A stretch of DNA of 64,000 nt, taken from a virus. Positions within the stretch are counted from its first letter, which is position 1. Each line of letters opens with the position of its first letter. The DNA is taken from positions 1 to 64,000 of the IMG/VR virus record IMGVR_UViG_3300036766_000184; one strand, written 5' to 3'. Both the position numbers and the translations under genes were made by a program. Below the pieces are notes generated by a model. It saw only the letters and a list, made by a program, of their open reading frames with translations. It was not told where the DNA came from and searched no databases. Shown in pieces: positions 32,960-45,400 of the stretch.

Positions 32960-34726
32960 GTGGCTGACGACGAACTCGACTTCAACACGTTCGGGCAGGA
33001 CAGCAACGCCGGGAGTGTCGATCAGCTTGAATCCGCGTTCCAGCAGCAGCACGCCAACAACGCCGACAACTTTGTCACCACGATCCCGTCGAGCACGAAC
33101 TTCTCCCTAACGCGACCGGACGGAACGACGGTCTCCCCCGCCGACTACTCGTTGATGGTCGGCAAGCTTGCGGTCGCCCCGGAGATGCAGGGTCTCGTGG
33201 TCGACAAGGCCGGGAACGTCTTGAACTCGGACGGGACACCGCTCAATCCATCTCAGAAAGATGGGCTACTCAAGACCCTCGGGAGCTTCTTCGACTCCTC
33301 CACGGGGCGCCTGATCGGTTCTCTTGCGCTCGGGGCGGCCGGGATGGGCCTCGGCAAGCTGGTGGCGGGTCCCGGCGGTACTCTCACGCTGCCCTCGACC
33401 ACGGCGGGACAGAACCCGGTCGTCGCCGCGGCGCAGCCGCAGTTGCTCGCCTCGCTGGCCGGTCAGGGCGGGGCCGATCTCAAGTCGGCCCTCGATGCGA
33501 ACTTCGCCGGGCAGAAGACCCTCGCCTCGGCCTCCACCGAAGACATCGCGCGCGCGAGTGCCGCCAACGCCCAGATCGAGGCACAGTCGGCCCCACTGCG
33601 CTCTCTGGCTGCGGCAAACCTCCCCGGCTATATGACCGGCACGGCCCCCCACCCGTCTGCGGCCTACGACGCCACCACGAGTGCCGCGATGGCCCAGATG
33701 GAGAAGCTGCTCGGCCTGCCGACCGGCACGCTGACGGGGGCTGGCGCTGCGGCGGGCGGCGGCGGCATCACGGACGACCAGTTCACCGCGAAGGGCATCT
33801 TCGATCCCGGACTGCGCAATATCATCAGAACGGATCCGACCGAAGCCTACAACTACGGCCTCGGCCCGAACCCTGCGACGACGCCTGGCGCGGCCGACAC
33901 GACCGCCCCGGCGGGTGTGACCCAGGACTCGCTGCTTCCGGCCATCACGGACAAGCTCAGCAAGACGATGGCTGGCGGCCCCGCAGCCTACTACAGCGCG
34001 GACCCGGTGCAGGCCCAGATGGCAGCGCGGCTTCAGAACGCGCTCGCGGGAGGGGAACTGGACCCGGCGACCGAGCGCAGCATCCGGGAACAGCTCGACA
34101 TCCTGCACAACAACCTCAAGCGGGCCTACGGGGACGCGGGGGCCGAGTGGAACTCGACGGTCGGGCAGAGCCTCGCGGCCAAGAGCGCCGAGTCGGTCGC
34201 GGCCCTGCGGTACGGAGTCAACCGAGATGTCGTGAACTCGCTCGGGCCTCAAGAGCAGGCGCGCCGGACCTTCGCGATCACGAACCCGCAGAATATGTAC
34301 CTGGCCGATCTCGGGTTCTACGGGGGCCAGCAGCAGCAGCGCAGTCAGTTGCCGGCCGCCGAGACCCGGGCCCTCCTGGCGCAATACTTCCCCACGGTCG
34401 CCCAGAACGCGGCCTTCAACGAGAACGCCCGTCAGGTGAACGTGGCCCAGAACGCCGCGATCACCGGACTCAATCGCCCCACGCTGGCGACCGGCTCGAA
34501 CGCGCTCGGGAACCAGATCACCTCGTTGTCGCCGCTGCTCGGTGTCAACGAGCCGAACGTGTTCCCGACTCTCGCGGCGGCGAGCACGAGCGCCTTCAAT
34601 GCGCAGCAGGCCGCCGATGCCGCGCAGGCCAAGAGCATCGCGGACATCTTCGGCAACGCGGCGGGCACGCTCAAGCCCGCCACGAACGTCACACTGGCGC
34701 CGACCGGCACCGGGATGTTCTCCTAG
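32960..34726 (+). CDS. internal virion-type protein
   Basis: 588 residues; GTG 32960 follows the previous stop directly. Acidic start, a Gly/Ala-rich hydrophobic helix (R-L-I-G-S-L-A-L-G-A-A-G-M-G-L, about 114-130), then long Ala/Gln-rich helices. Large Ala/Gln-rich proteins between tail hub and a giant virion protein are typically ejected internal proteins in podoviruses. No enzymatic motif seen. Confidence 0.5.
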   Translation: MADDELDFNTFGQDSNAGSVDQLESAFQQQHANNADNFVTTIPSSTNFSLTRPDGTTVSPADYSLMVGKLAVAPEMQGLVVDKAGNVLNSDGTPLNPSQKDGLLKTLGSFFDSSTGRLIGSLALGAAGMGLGKLVAGPGGTLTLPSTTAGQNPVVAAAQPQLLASLAGQGGADLKSALDANFAGQKTLASASTEDIARASAANAQIEAQSAPLRSLAAANLPGYMTGTAPHPSAAYDATTSAAMAQMEKLLGLPTGTLTGAGAAAGGGGITDDQFTAKGIFDPGLRNIIRTDPTEAYNYGLGPNPATTPGAADTTAPAGVTQDSLLPAITDKLSKTMAGGPAAYYSADPVQAQMAARLQNALAGGELDPATERSIREQLDILHNNLKRAYGDAGAEWNSTVGQSLAAKSAESVAALRYGVNRDVVNSLGPQEQARRTFAITNPQNMYLADLGFYGGQQQQRSQLPAAETRALLAQYFPTVAQNAAFNENARQVNVAQNAAITGLNRPTLATGSNALGNQITSLSPLLGVNEPNVFPTLAAASTSAFNAQQAADAAQAKSIADIFGNAAGTLKPATNVTLAPTGTGMFS

Positions 34727-36480
34727 TGGCCGCACCGTTCTCGGTCGCCTACCCGAGTGCCGGGAACGCGGCGGGGTCGCAGTTCGTCGACAGCTACCTG
34801 CGCGCGAAGTCACTCGCGATCCAGGAGCAGAACGCGGACGCGCTCAATCAGTACCGGGCGCTTCAGATGCAGGAGATGCAGGAGGCCGCTGCCCGCCGGG
34901 CAGGGGACGAGCGCGCGCTGTCAGCGGTTGCCAATGCCCCGACGGGTCCGATTACGCTGGCGTCCGAACAGCGCACCCCCGGCGCGATCGTAACCCCCGC
35001 ATCGCCGGGCACCATGGCCGCCGAGGTCCCCGACGAGATGGGAGTCGCGCCGCCGATCTCGATGGCCGCGACGAACCCGACCGCGGAAGTCCGTGCGCCC
35101 GATCAGGTCACCCCAGCCATCACGACGCCGGGGATCGCCATGTCGGACATCACGAAGTCGCTCGCGGCCGATCCGAAGGCTCTCGCGGGTCTCGCAACCC
35201 CGCAGGCCGCGGCCCTCATGAAGCAGCGCGGCGTCCTGTCGAGCGCCGACATCGAGCGCAAGAAGAACCTCGCGGATGCCAAGACGGAAGCGATCGGCTA
35301 CCGGGACCAGATCCAGGAGATGATGAGCGGTCGCGACGTGGACCCGATCAAAATCGCGCTCACCCGGAAGGCGTACCACGAGAAGGCCGCGATGGTCTAC
35401 GCCGAGAGCGATCCCGCGCAGGCGCGCGAGCATCGTCAGGCGGCCGAGGCGTTCATGACCGAGGCGATCGGACTCTCGAACAACAAGCACGAGAATGATC
35501 TGGCGCGGGACGATCTCCGGTCCTTCAACGCCGCCGTGACGAAGTTCGACACCAAGGGCGGCAATACCCCGGAGAACATGAGCGCGGTGCTCGACGCCGT
35601 GGCGGACTTCCAGAGCAAGGGCTTGGGCGCGACCCGGACGGCGTTCATCAACCACAAGCTGACGAACATGATCGCCTCGATCCAGGACCCGGCCTACAAG
35701 GAGTTCGTCTCGGGCGTCGTGCAGAGCATGAACGCCCAGACCGGCACGCAGGATCTCCACAAGGCGTTCCTGGCTCAGAGCCTGATCGACCCGGACACCA
35801 TGACGCGCATGATCGGCGACAAGGGGCACTTCGGGGACTGGGCCCGCAAGGCACTCTCACCGGATCGGACGCTGAGCCTGAGCGCAGTCGGGGTCGCCCA
35901 GAAGCGAGTGGACGCGGAGATCGCGGCCGGGAGTCGGCCGGGCGTCGAGCAAGGGTCGGCCGCCTACTGGAAGCTCGTCAGTCAGTTCGCGCAAGAGGGT
36001 GTCAACGCCCGCGATGCGAGCCGTCACGACGACGCTGAGCGCCGACGCAGCCTCCAGCTTTATGACCGGGAAATCGCGATCCACAAGAGCGAACTGGGGC
36101 GGATTCGTGCCGATCTCAAGGCCATTGAGAAAACCCCCTACGCCGAGCGAGCGGCGCGGCGCAAAGAGTTGACCGAGCGGGAAGCCGAAGCCGACCGGCT
36201 GCTGAAAGAAGCGGAGAGCGGCCTCGCGGCATTCAAGAAGACGGCCGAGCCCACAGACTCAGGCGAGCGCGCCGACCTTGAGCAACAGGTCAAGGACGCC
36301 AAGGGCTCGACGGCCGCGTCTGCGCAAGGCACGGCGGCGGCGACCTTCGAGTCGGCCCCGCCCGCGTCCAAGAAGGCGGCCGTCATCGCCATGACGAACG
36401 CGCTCTTTCCGAAGCGCACATGGCCGCAGTTGAACGAACAGGAGCGGACGACAGTTCTCGGTCGCCTCACGGGCCGCTAG
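34726..36480 (+). CDS. coiled-coil internal virion-type protein
   Basis: 584 residues. Start GTG 34726 overlaps the previous stop (TAGTG); an upstream in-frame reading would overlap the preceding gene. Helix-rich throughout, with strong heptads at about 440-520 (D-R-E-I-A-I-H-K-S-E-L-G-R-I-R-A-D-L). Ends one base before the giant gene. Probable ejection or core protein. Confidence 0.5.
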   Translation: MAAPFSVAYPSAGNAAGSQFVDSYLRAKSLAIQEQNADALNQYRALQMQEMQEAAARRAGDERALSAVANAPTGPITLASEQRTPGAIVTPASPGTMAAEVPDEMGVAPPISMAATNPTAEVRAPDQVTPAITTPGIAMSDITKSLAADPKALAGLATPQAAALMKQRGVLSSADIERKKNLADAKTEAIGYRDQIQEMMSGRDVDPIKIALTRKAYHEKAAMVYAESDPAQAREHRQAAEAFMTEAIGLSNNKHENDLARDDLRSFNAAVTKFDTKGGNTPENMSAVLDAVADFQSKGLGATRTAFINHKLTNMIASIQDPAYKEFVSGVVQSMNAQTGTQDLHKAFLAQSLIDPDTMTRMIGDKGHFGDWARKALSPDRTLSLSAVGVAQKRVDAEIAAGSRPGVEQGSAAYWKLVSQFAQEGVNARDASRHDDAERRRSLQLYDREIAIHKSELGRIRADLKAIEKTPYAERAARRKELTEREAEADRLLKEAESGLAAFKKTAEPTDSGERADLEQQVKDAKGSTAASAQGTAAATFESAPPASKKAAVIAMTNALFPKRTWPQLNEQERTTVLGRLTGR

Positions 36481-36481
36481 T

Positions 36482-39400
36482 ATGGCCGTCACCATCCGCG
36501 ACATCGACGCGCTCTTCGACGAAGAGCCGAAGAAAGACAGCGCGGCCTCAGCGCCCGCCACAACCCCGGCAGCACTCGCACCGCCCATAACGACGGTCGG
36601 GGACATTGACAAGCTCTTCGCCGAGTCGCCCGACGATTCAGCATCGACCTTCCCCGCGAGCACGCCGGAGATCAGGCAGGCCGAACTCGACCGGAACCTC
36701 CGCGACATCAAGGCCGGAAATGTCCCGCCGACCATCCAGGCCCCGATCGCCGCGGTCGATCCTGCGACGGGTGTCCCGCTCGACATGCCATCCCCGACAC
36801 CACCCGTGACATCGGGCGAACCCGGCATCCTCACGCGCCTCGGTCGTGCCGCGCGCAACGTCATCATGGGCACGCCAGCCGCCGCCCAGCCCGCGACACG
36901 TGATGGCTCCGGGGGCGTCATCGAGCCGCCGCCGAGTCAGGCTGAGGTGCGCGCGACCGCGCCGGGTGGAGGGCCGTTGGTCACACCACCTCCGGCGACA
37001 CCTGCGGTCACTACGCCGATCGTCTCAGCGTCTACGGTGCCGGCGCCTCCTGCCCAGCGCTCATCCACGCAGCCGGTGTTCACACCACCCGCACCCGTGA
37101 CGCCGGAGAATCCTCTTCCCGAGTGGGCGGTCGAGCGCAATAAGATCACGCCGACCCCATCCAGCGCTCCCGTCATCAACTCGGTCAGGGACCTCGCGCC
37201 TCATGTCGCCGATCTTGTCGCGCCGCCGATCAATGCACGTCCCGCTATCGAGGATGCTGGTCAGCAACTCGACGCCTTCAGGGCTCGACTTGACCAGGAG
37301 CATACGGCCCTTGTGGCGGAGCGGTCTGCGCTGAATGCTGCGCGCGCGAGCCTTGAGTCGCGCCTCGGGCAATCACGAGCCCCAGGAGCACGAGCGGCCA
37401 TCGAGGCTGAGGTCGCCAGCTACAACGAGCGCGAGGGGGTATTCAGCCAGCGCAGGGGGGCCTTCGGAATTGCCGCCGAGAGTTTCAACGCTCGCGCGGA
37501 TAGGCTCAGGGCGCTGGACAAGGACGAGTCGTCGCGTGGCGGGATCGTTGAGCGTGGGACGCGCGCCGCCGTTGAAGCGCAGCGCAGCGGCATCAGTCGA
37601 GCAGCGCAAGCCGTCACCTCGCTGGGCGAAATCCCCTTGTACGCGGGGCCGGGCTCAACGAGCGAGCGGGTCAATGTCCCCAATATCGTCTGGCAAGCCT
37701 CCCTCAATCTCGCCAACGGGCTGTTGCAGGCCGGCGCAGCACCAGCCATTGGCGTTGGAGCGGCGGGCCGGGCGGCCCTTGAAAAGGCAGATCCAGAACT
37801 CGCGAGCACGACGCTTGTCGGCGACGACGCGACGGCGCGTGGCATCCGACTCGGATTGATGCCGACAGAAATCCCCGTGGATCGCACCCCCGAGGAACAC
37901 GCCGCCCTTGGTGCGCCGATCACCGTCGGGGAAGCCGTCGAGATCCTCGGTGCCCTCGGCACGATCATGGGTATCGGGCGCATCGCGTCGAGCAACACGC
38001 GCTACGTGATTAACTGGGGTCGGCCTGGCCCGAGGTTCGGTCGCATTGAGCCGATGAAGGCCCTGCCACCAGCGCCACCCGAGGCGCTCTCAGGCGTGGT
38101 CGCTCGCCCTGAGCCGGTCGGTCCATCTGGATCAGCCCCCACCATCGACCTGACCGTGACACTCGGCGACATCTCGTCTGCCCGCGCGGGCAAGGCGAAT
38201 CTTGCTGAGTCACTGGCGGATGCAGCGGTCAGCCGACTCAAACCGCTCCCCGCGGAATGGGATGCCGGTCGCCGTGTCTTCACGCTCACGGAAGACATCC
38301 CCGGCCATGCCCGCGGTGATGTCGTCAGCGCAACACAGGCCGCAGCGGAGGGCTATGACCCGTTGCGCCTTGCCGCGCGGACCAGCGCGACGCCGACCAC
38401 TCGGCCGGTCGCTACAGCGGCGCGTCCTGAGCCGATCCTCATCGAGTCCGAGCCAGCGGCGGCTGGGTCGGGGCCGCTTGCGCCGGCCGCAGAGGCAGCG
38501 AAGGCTCGGCTCGCGCAACGGGCACCGACGCCACCGTTCGGGCCATCAGAACCACTCGCGTCCACGGCCCCCGTCACCACCGAGGACATCGACGCGCTCT
38601 TCGTACCGCCCGCCAGAAACGAGCCGGAAACGACCCCCGAGTCGGCCGATCTCAAGCCCGCGCCATCGTTGACATCGCCGGGAAATCAACGGGGCGCCAT
38701 GACTCCGCTCACTCCCGAATCGGTGGCCGCCGCGCTGGAGGATGCGAACGGCAACTACATCACGGCTGCGGAGGCGCTCGCCGGGAGCGACAACCTCCTG
38801 AGCGTCCTGAACGCGGCGAATCAGGCCCGGAAACTCTCGCCCGAGTTCAACGACGCGATGGGCAACCGGCCCCGCACGGGCTCGATGCTCAAGGTGGAAC
38901 GGGACCGGCTCGCGCAAGAAGACCGCGGCGGATGGGACCTCAACAACGACAACGACCTGATCGCCTTCGTGAAGAGTAAGGGGGGTATCCGACCGGACCC
39001 CGGCGGGGACCTCTCCGAGAAATGGGAGGCGATCCCGAAGGAACTGCGGAGCAAGACCAAGGGGCTCACGCCGTCGCAGATGGCGGAAGTCGTCAACGAA
39101 TCCCTCGGACGCGAGCGCAACACGAATGTCATCAACGACGCGGAGATCCTGCGCCGCTTGTCGAAGTCGACGGTGCGCGGCGGAGCGCGCGGCCAGCGTG
39201 AAGAGGTTGACCGTGCGCAGGCCGAGCAGGAACGTCAGGCCGCCGATGCCCACGCGCGCTTCATGGACATGCCGGAAGCCGAACAGATCGCCGCGCTTCG
39301 TGATATGACCGGGGCCTCGGAGGCGGATGCGCGAGCGCTTCTCAAGGCCCGACAGGATGCCGCGAGGCCCGTCGAGTTCCTGTCCGACAAAGACGAACCG

Positions 39401-42400
39401 ACCGGCGAGAAGGGCGCGCTCGACAGGGCGCTCCTCGAAGGCTTCCTGGCAGGACCGGAACGGGAGCCGCGCGAGATCATCCGTGAGGTGCTCGATCAGG
39501 TCGGCGGCCACGAGGCGGTCGCCAAGGGGATGTTCGGCGGCGATATAGGCGAACTCGACGCCTTCGTGCGCCGTGTCCATGCGGAGGCGGTGGAGTCGAG
39601 CAAGGCGATGGAGCCGAGAGCGCCCTATGGTGGTCGCGGCACCTCCTTGCCCGCGCGGGCAATGTTTCGCGGCGTCAAGGCTGGCCGAGATCCTCACGCC
39701 ATCGAGGGCACCATCGGCGGCACGACATTCTCGCCTGACGAAAAGGTGGCGCGCGCCTACGCGGGCGAAGACGGTCGTGTTGTGCGCGAGAACCTCGGAT
39801 TCAAGAATCTGCTCGCGGCCAAGAACTGGATGGAGGCTAAGCGCGCACTCGAACTCCCCGCATCGGCGACCATGCCAGAGCTGATCCGGGCGGCGAGTGA
39901 CGCTGGGCACGACGGTCTCGCGTTTCAGGGCGCGCACGGGCAGGAGTACATCAAGATCCCATCCAAGGGACCAGAGCCCAAGACCGAGAAGACCCCACTC
40001 GGCGATCAGGTCTTGGTCCCCGACACCCCCAAGCGCTCGATCCCCACCGGGAAAGCCAAGGCCCGCGTCGAGCAGCGCCCCTTGGACTCGACGCCGCTGT
40101 TCGGACAGGACAAAGCGGAACGAGATCGGAATTCCGACGACGCGCAGGGGATGCTTCTTGAGGACCGCGCGCCGTTCCAGGCACAGGAGAAAGCGGCCAA
40201 AGCTCAGGAGAAGGCCGCTGAGGCGCTCACGAAAGCTGCTGGCGCGATCAAGGATGCGGCCGACGAAGTGCGGGCGGCCGTTCCCGAGGCCCCGAAGCCC
40301 GCGCCGGTCACGTGGGGCGGCTGGCAGGAGCGCTTCAACAAGGAGCCGCTGCCGCTCTGGTCTCTGACCCAAGACATCCCCGGCCACCCGAAAGGCTCTA
40401 CGGTCGGCCCCCAGGCGCTCCAGAAGGCGGGATTCGAGGTCCCCGAGCCCCCGGAAGCGGCCCCGACCGGCGCATCGCCGTACAAGTACTCAAGCGTAGA
40501 GATCCGACTGCCGGCCGGGATCGGAGACGCGGTGCGCCGGTTCGCGCAGACGATCCCGCAAGATCAGTTGGCGCCGAAGGGTGTCGAGGCGGTGTCTCAC
40601 GTAACCGTTCGTTATGGCATCCAAAGCTCAGAGCCCGACCGGATTAAGGACGCGCTCAAGGATCAGGGCCCCGTCGAGATCACGCTCGGCACGGTCAAGA
40701 GCTTCCCGGACACCGGCGACGGAGAAGTCCTCTACGTGGAGGCCCAGGGCCCGGCGGTCGACGCGCTCCACGAGCACCTGACGGACGCGCTCGTGACCGT
40801 CGACACCCAGAAGACGTTCAAACCTCACGTCACCCTCGCCTATTTGAAGAAGGGCGAAGCCAAGGCCCACGTCGGCGACACCAGTTTCGTCGGCCGGACC
40901 TTCACGGCCTCCGAGGTCGTGTTCTCGCCGCGCGATGGAGCGGAGCCTACGGTACTGGCCTTGCCCGGGCGGGCAGTGGAGCCAGCCACCGAAGCGCCGC
41001 GTGTGTCAGACACACCATCCGGTGTGCTAGACACACAGCCGCCGACCGCCGTCAACGAACCAGTCGCCCCCTACACCACGGAGCCCGCCCCGGCTTTCTT
41101 CTCCGCACTCCGTGACGCAGCCGACAAGCGTCTGCCCGCGCGGGCCAGCGCCGAGCAGATCATGGCGACCATCCGGGCGACCCCAGGCGTCAAGGCCGAC
41201 GAGATCACCTGGACCTACCTCCCCGAGTGGTTGGCCGAACAGAAAGGCCCGATCGCCAAGGCGGACGTGCTGGCGTATCTGGACGACTACGGCGTCAAGG
41301 TGCGGGAAAGCCTGCGCGGGCAGGGAGCGGGGAGCGATCCGGGCCAAGAGGCATTCCGTCGAGCGTTCGAGCCCGCCGCGCCCGGCGAGTACGCGCGCAC
41401 ATTCCGCGACCTGATCGAGCCGCTTGGCTACCACCCGGAGCATGCGTCCTCGGGGCCGGGCTATCTCGTCATCCGCGCCGCGCCCATCGTCAATCCGGAA
41501 GTGGGCCTGGACGAATTGAACCGACGGATGGATCTGCTCGAAGCCGAGCGCGAGCCTGCCTATCGGGCCGCACACCGTCTCGGCATCATCGACACGCGCA
41601 GTGAGGCTGAGGACATGGAACTCGCCCGCCTCACACAGACCTTGACGATCATCGACGGACAGGAACAAGAGATCGACGACCAGATTCAAGAGGTCGTTGA
41701 CCGGGATCGTCCGCGCTACTTCACCATCCGCGCTGAGGGCCGCGTACTGCTCAACGACGACGAGGGGGCCGCCGACTTCGATGAGGCTGTCGTGAATGCG
41801 TGGCGTGACCAGGAGGATCGCGCAGGACGCAGTACCACACCGAACGCCAATCTCTCGCCCGCCGAGTACGAAGGCTACAAGGCCGTCAGAGGCGGTGAGA
41901 GCTACCGCGAGCTACTGTTCCTCTATGAGAGGCCGCCAACAGAGCTTGACAAAGAGATTCGTGCGCTCTCGCGGGGCAGGGGGCGACCGGGCTCAGGCCA
42001 TGACGATGCTTTCTCGATACAACCGGAAGACCAGCCACGCTTGGACGCGCTGCTCAGCCGTCGTGTCGGGCTACCCCGCCATGTTTTCCGGCCCCCTCAC
42101 TTCCGCAACGCCGAGGACATGATTGCGCATGTCCGATTCGATGTCCGCACCGACGCCGACGGCCGGCGCGGACTCCTGATCCAAGAGGTGCAGGACGACC
42201 TCGACAACCAGATCCGCAAGCGACAGGACAACTTGAAGTCGATGGAGCGCGCATTGCCGGATGTCGCAGAAGGAACGCCAGCGCGACCCGGACTAGAAGG
42301 AAACATCGCGGACGCGAAGACCGAGATCGCCCGCCTCGAAGCCCTTCTCCCCTTCCGGGGCGGCAAGTCGAACGAGTTGGTGATGAAGCGCGTCCTGCGT

Positions 42401-45400
42401 TTTGCTTCGGAACAGGGCTACGACTTCGTGGGGTTGGCGACGGGCGCGCAGCAGGCGGAATTGTACAACCTCTCGACGCACGTCAAGCGGATCATGCTCT
42501 ACGACGCCAGCGGCGGCATCAGCGTGCCCAAAGATGGACCGTTCGTAAGCGGGATGTTCGTGGCGACCCCGCGAGATCGCGGACAACAGATTGAGCGCCG
42601 CATTGACTTGGCGCAAGACCCAGAAGCGCTGAACGATCTCGTCGGCCCTGAGATGGCGGCGCGACTCCTGGCGCGTCCGTCTCGCGTGGGCAACTGGGCT
42701 GGACTCGGCGCGCGTATCCGTTCGCTGGAAGATCTGGACCTCGAAATGCCGAGTAAGCAAGCGCAAGGCAAGAAGAAGACCTACGACGAGATCCTCCTCG
42801 CCGTCCTGAACAAGCTGGCGAAGCCGTGGGGACAGAAGGTGGAGGATCGGTACCTGAAGGCTGATGCGGGATCTCGGACGATGGCGAATGATGACGCTGG
42901 TTCCGCAGCGGCGATCGGCGCCGCGCCCATCCACGCTATCGCCATCACCCCCGAGATGCGCGAGGCCCTCCTGCGTCACGGCTTCCCGCTCTTCGAGGAC
43001 CGCGCGGCCTACGGGGCACTCCCCGCTGAGGCCAAGGTCGCCGCTGACGCTCTCAACGCGCAGGACATCCGCAACAACCCCAACTTTACAAGGTGGTTCG
43101 GAGCCTCGAAGGTGGTGGACGAGAAGGGCGCCCCGAAGGTCGCCTACCGCGGCGACAACCGCGCGGATCGCCTCGACCGTCTCCGCAAGGCTCGCGCGTC
43201 CAGCGCGCATGGGTTCTTCTTCACCGAAGACCCGGCCATCGCGTCGAGCTACGCCACGGGGAAGGTCGACCGGAACGCGGTCGACGACGTGATGGAGGGC
43301 GAGAACTTCCGCAACTACTTCCGATTCACGCGCCCCGGCGTGCGCGGCACGATCAACCTGCACGATCTCTGGTATCACCTGAGTCGAGCCGAGCAAGCGC
43401 GCGTCGAGGACGTGGTACGCAAGTCGGACTACACGGAAGAGCAGCCGGACGGCACGGTCGGCCCGCGCTACTGGGACTTCAGCGGCGAGCGTAGTGTGCG
43501 CGATCAGGCTGGATGGGATTACGAGATTCGTGACAACCGAGGCAACGTGCTCGACGCAGCGGCCTCGACCTACTTGGGCGGCGCGATTCTGCACGGCGAT
43601 GGTGACGAGGCGCTCTTCCTCGATCTCCTGAAAGAGGCCGGGATCGAGGGCGAGTACGTCGACCCGTGGGCGGAAGCCCCCGCCGTCACACCGGTCTATC
43701 TTGCGATCCAGACTCCGCTCGATACGGCGGCAATCCCACCGGCCGTGGTCGACCGACTCCGAGCCGTCGCGCGCCGCTCACGCCGTCAGCCGAAAGAGGG
43801 CTACGGCGACCCGTGGAACATGGCGGCCATCACGCCGAAGGTGTGGATCAGCGAGCTTGAAGACAACCTGACGAAGGGCACGACGACCGCGTGGACCTCG
43901 ATCCCGAAAGAGATCGTGCGCGCGCTCCAAGGGCTCGGCTACGACGGGATCAAGGACACGGGCGGGAAGATGGGCGGCCAGCCCCACGCGGTCTGGATTG
44001 CGTTCGAGCCGACGCAGGTCAAGAGCGCCATCGGGAATCGGGGCACGTTCGATCCGTCGAGCCCGTCACTGGTCCGAGAAGAAGCGACGCCCTACGCCGA
44101 GTTGCCCGCCCGGGCAGAGCCAGCTCCCGCGTTCTACTCGACGCTCCTCCAAGCCGCCGAGAAGCGCCTGATGCCGAAGATGTCCCGCGCTCAGGTCCTC
44201 GGGGTACTCGGGTCCACGCCGGGCGTCAAGAAGATCGAGATCCACTGGACCGGCCTTGAGGCGTGGCTCGCCGGCCAGCCCGAGGTCGGGATCAAGAAGA
44301 CGGACGTGCTCGACTTCATCCGGGCGAATCAGGTCCGGGTGGCGATCAGGGAGTTGAGCGAGGCGACCTCGGAGACCGAGCAGCGACGGATCGAAGCAGA
44401 GTCCGGCCTCGATCTCTCCGAAGAATACGGAGGCATGGGCAGCTTCGACTCCGCGTGGGACGAGGTGCGCGCGCTCGACCCAGATCCTGAGTACGTGAAG
44501 GAGATGCGCGCCGAAGACCCGGACTGGGAGCCGAGCGACGAGGAGATCGAATACCGCTCGTCTCATCCGGCCGGGTACGAGGTGACCGGGAATCGTGAGA
44601 GCGGTTTCTCGGTCTGGGTCCCTGATGCGTCTAAGGGCGTCGGGCGCAGGGGCGTGCGCGATGACGGCGGCGTCCAGTTCGATCGCCTCGACGCCGCACA
44701 AGAAGCCGCTGGCTTAGACTACTTCAACTGGCTTGAGAGAGCGGCTGACGATGGGGCCGCTCCTCGTCACGGCGAACACGTCGAGCCCGGCGGTCTCCCC
44801 GGCACCTATCGGGAGCGGCTGTTCGTGTGGCCGCCGGAGACGCTGGAGCCAGCGCCGACATCTCGAAGCCTGTGGCGCGAGAAAGCAGAGCAGGTCGCAG
44901 GCGAGAACGGCATCGAGCAGCCGCACCTGCTCAGCGATGCCGCTCTTCGAGAGCGTGTGGGCGAGATGGCCGCACAGGAGGACGTGAGCGCTGTTGATCG
45001 GCCTCGGCGCGACGACACGCTGTACGAGCCCCCATCTTCCCACTTCGATCAGCCCAACCTGATCGCCCACGCGCGCCTGGACGACGGGACGCTTGTCGAT
45101 GGGACGCCGGTGCTGCGGATGCAGGAAGCGCAATCCGACTGGCGGCACGCCGTCCTTTCCGAAGGCGAGCGCACCCCCGAGCCGCCGCCCGTCCTGACGG
45201 AGTTGCCGGAGGGGTACAAGGTGGAGTCGGCTCCGAGTCAGGTGGTCGAGCAGGGTGCCGGGAAGTTCCGCTATTCACCCGTCACGAAGGTCCTGTCCCA
45301 TGTAGGGCCAGAGGGTCAGGAGTGGCGTCGCGACGGTGTCGAGCCGATCAACCTGGGCCTTTTCATGGACGAGTTCACGGCCGGCAAGCTATTCGACCGC

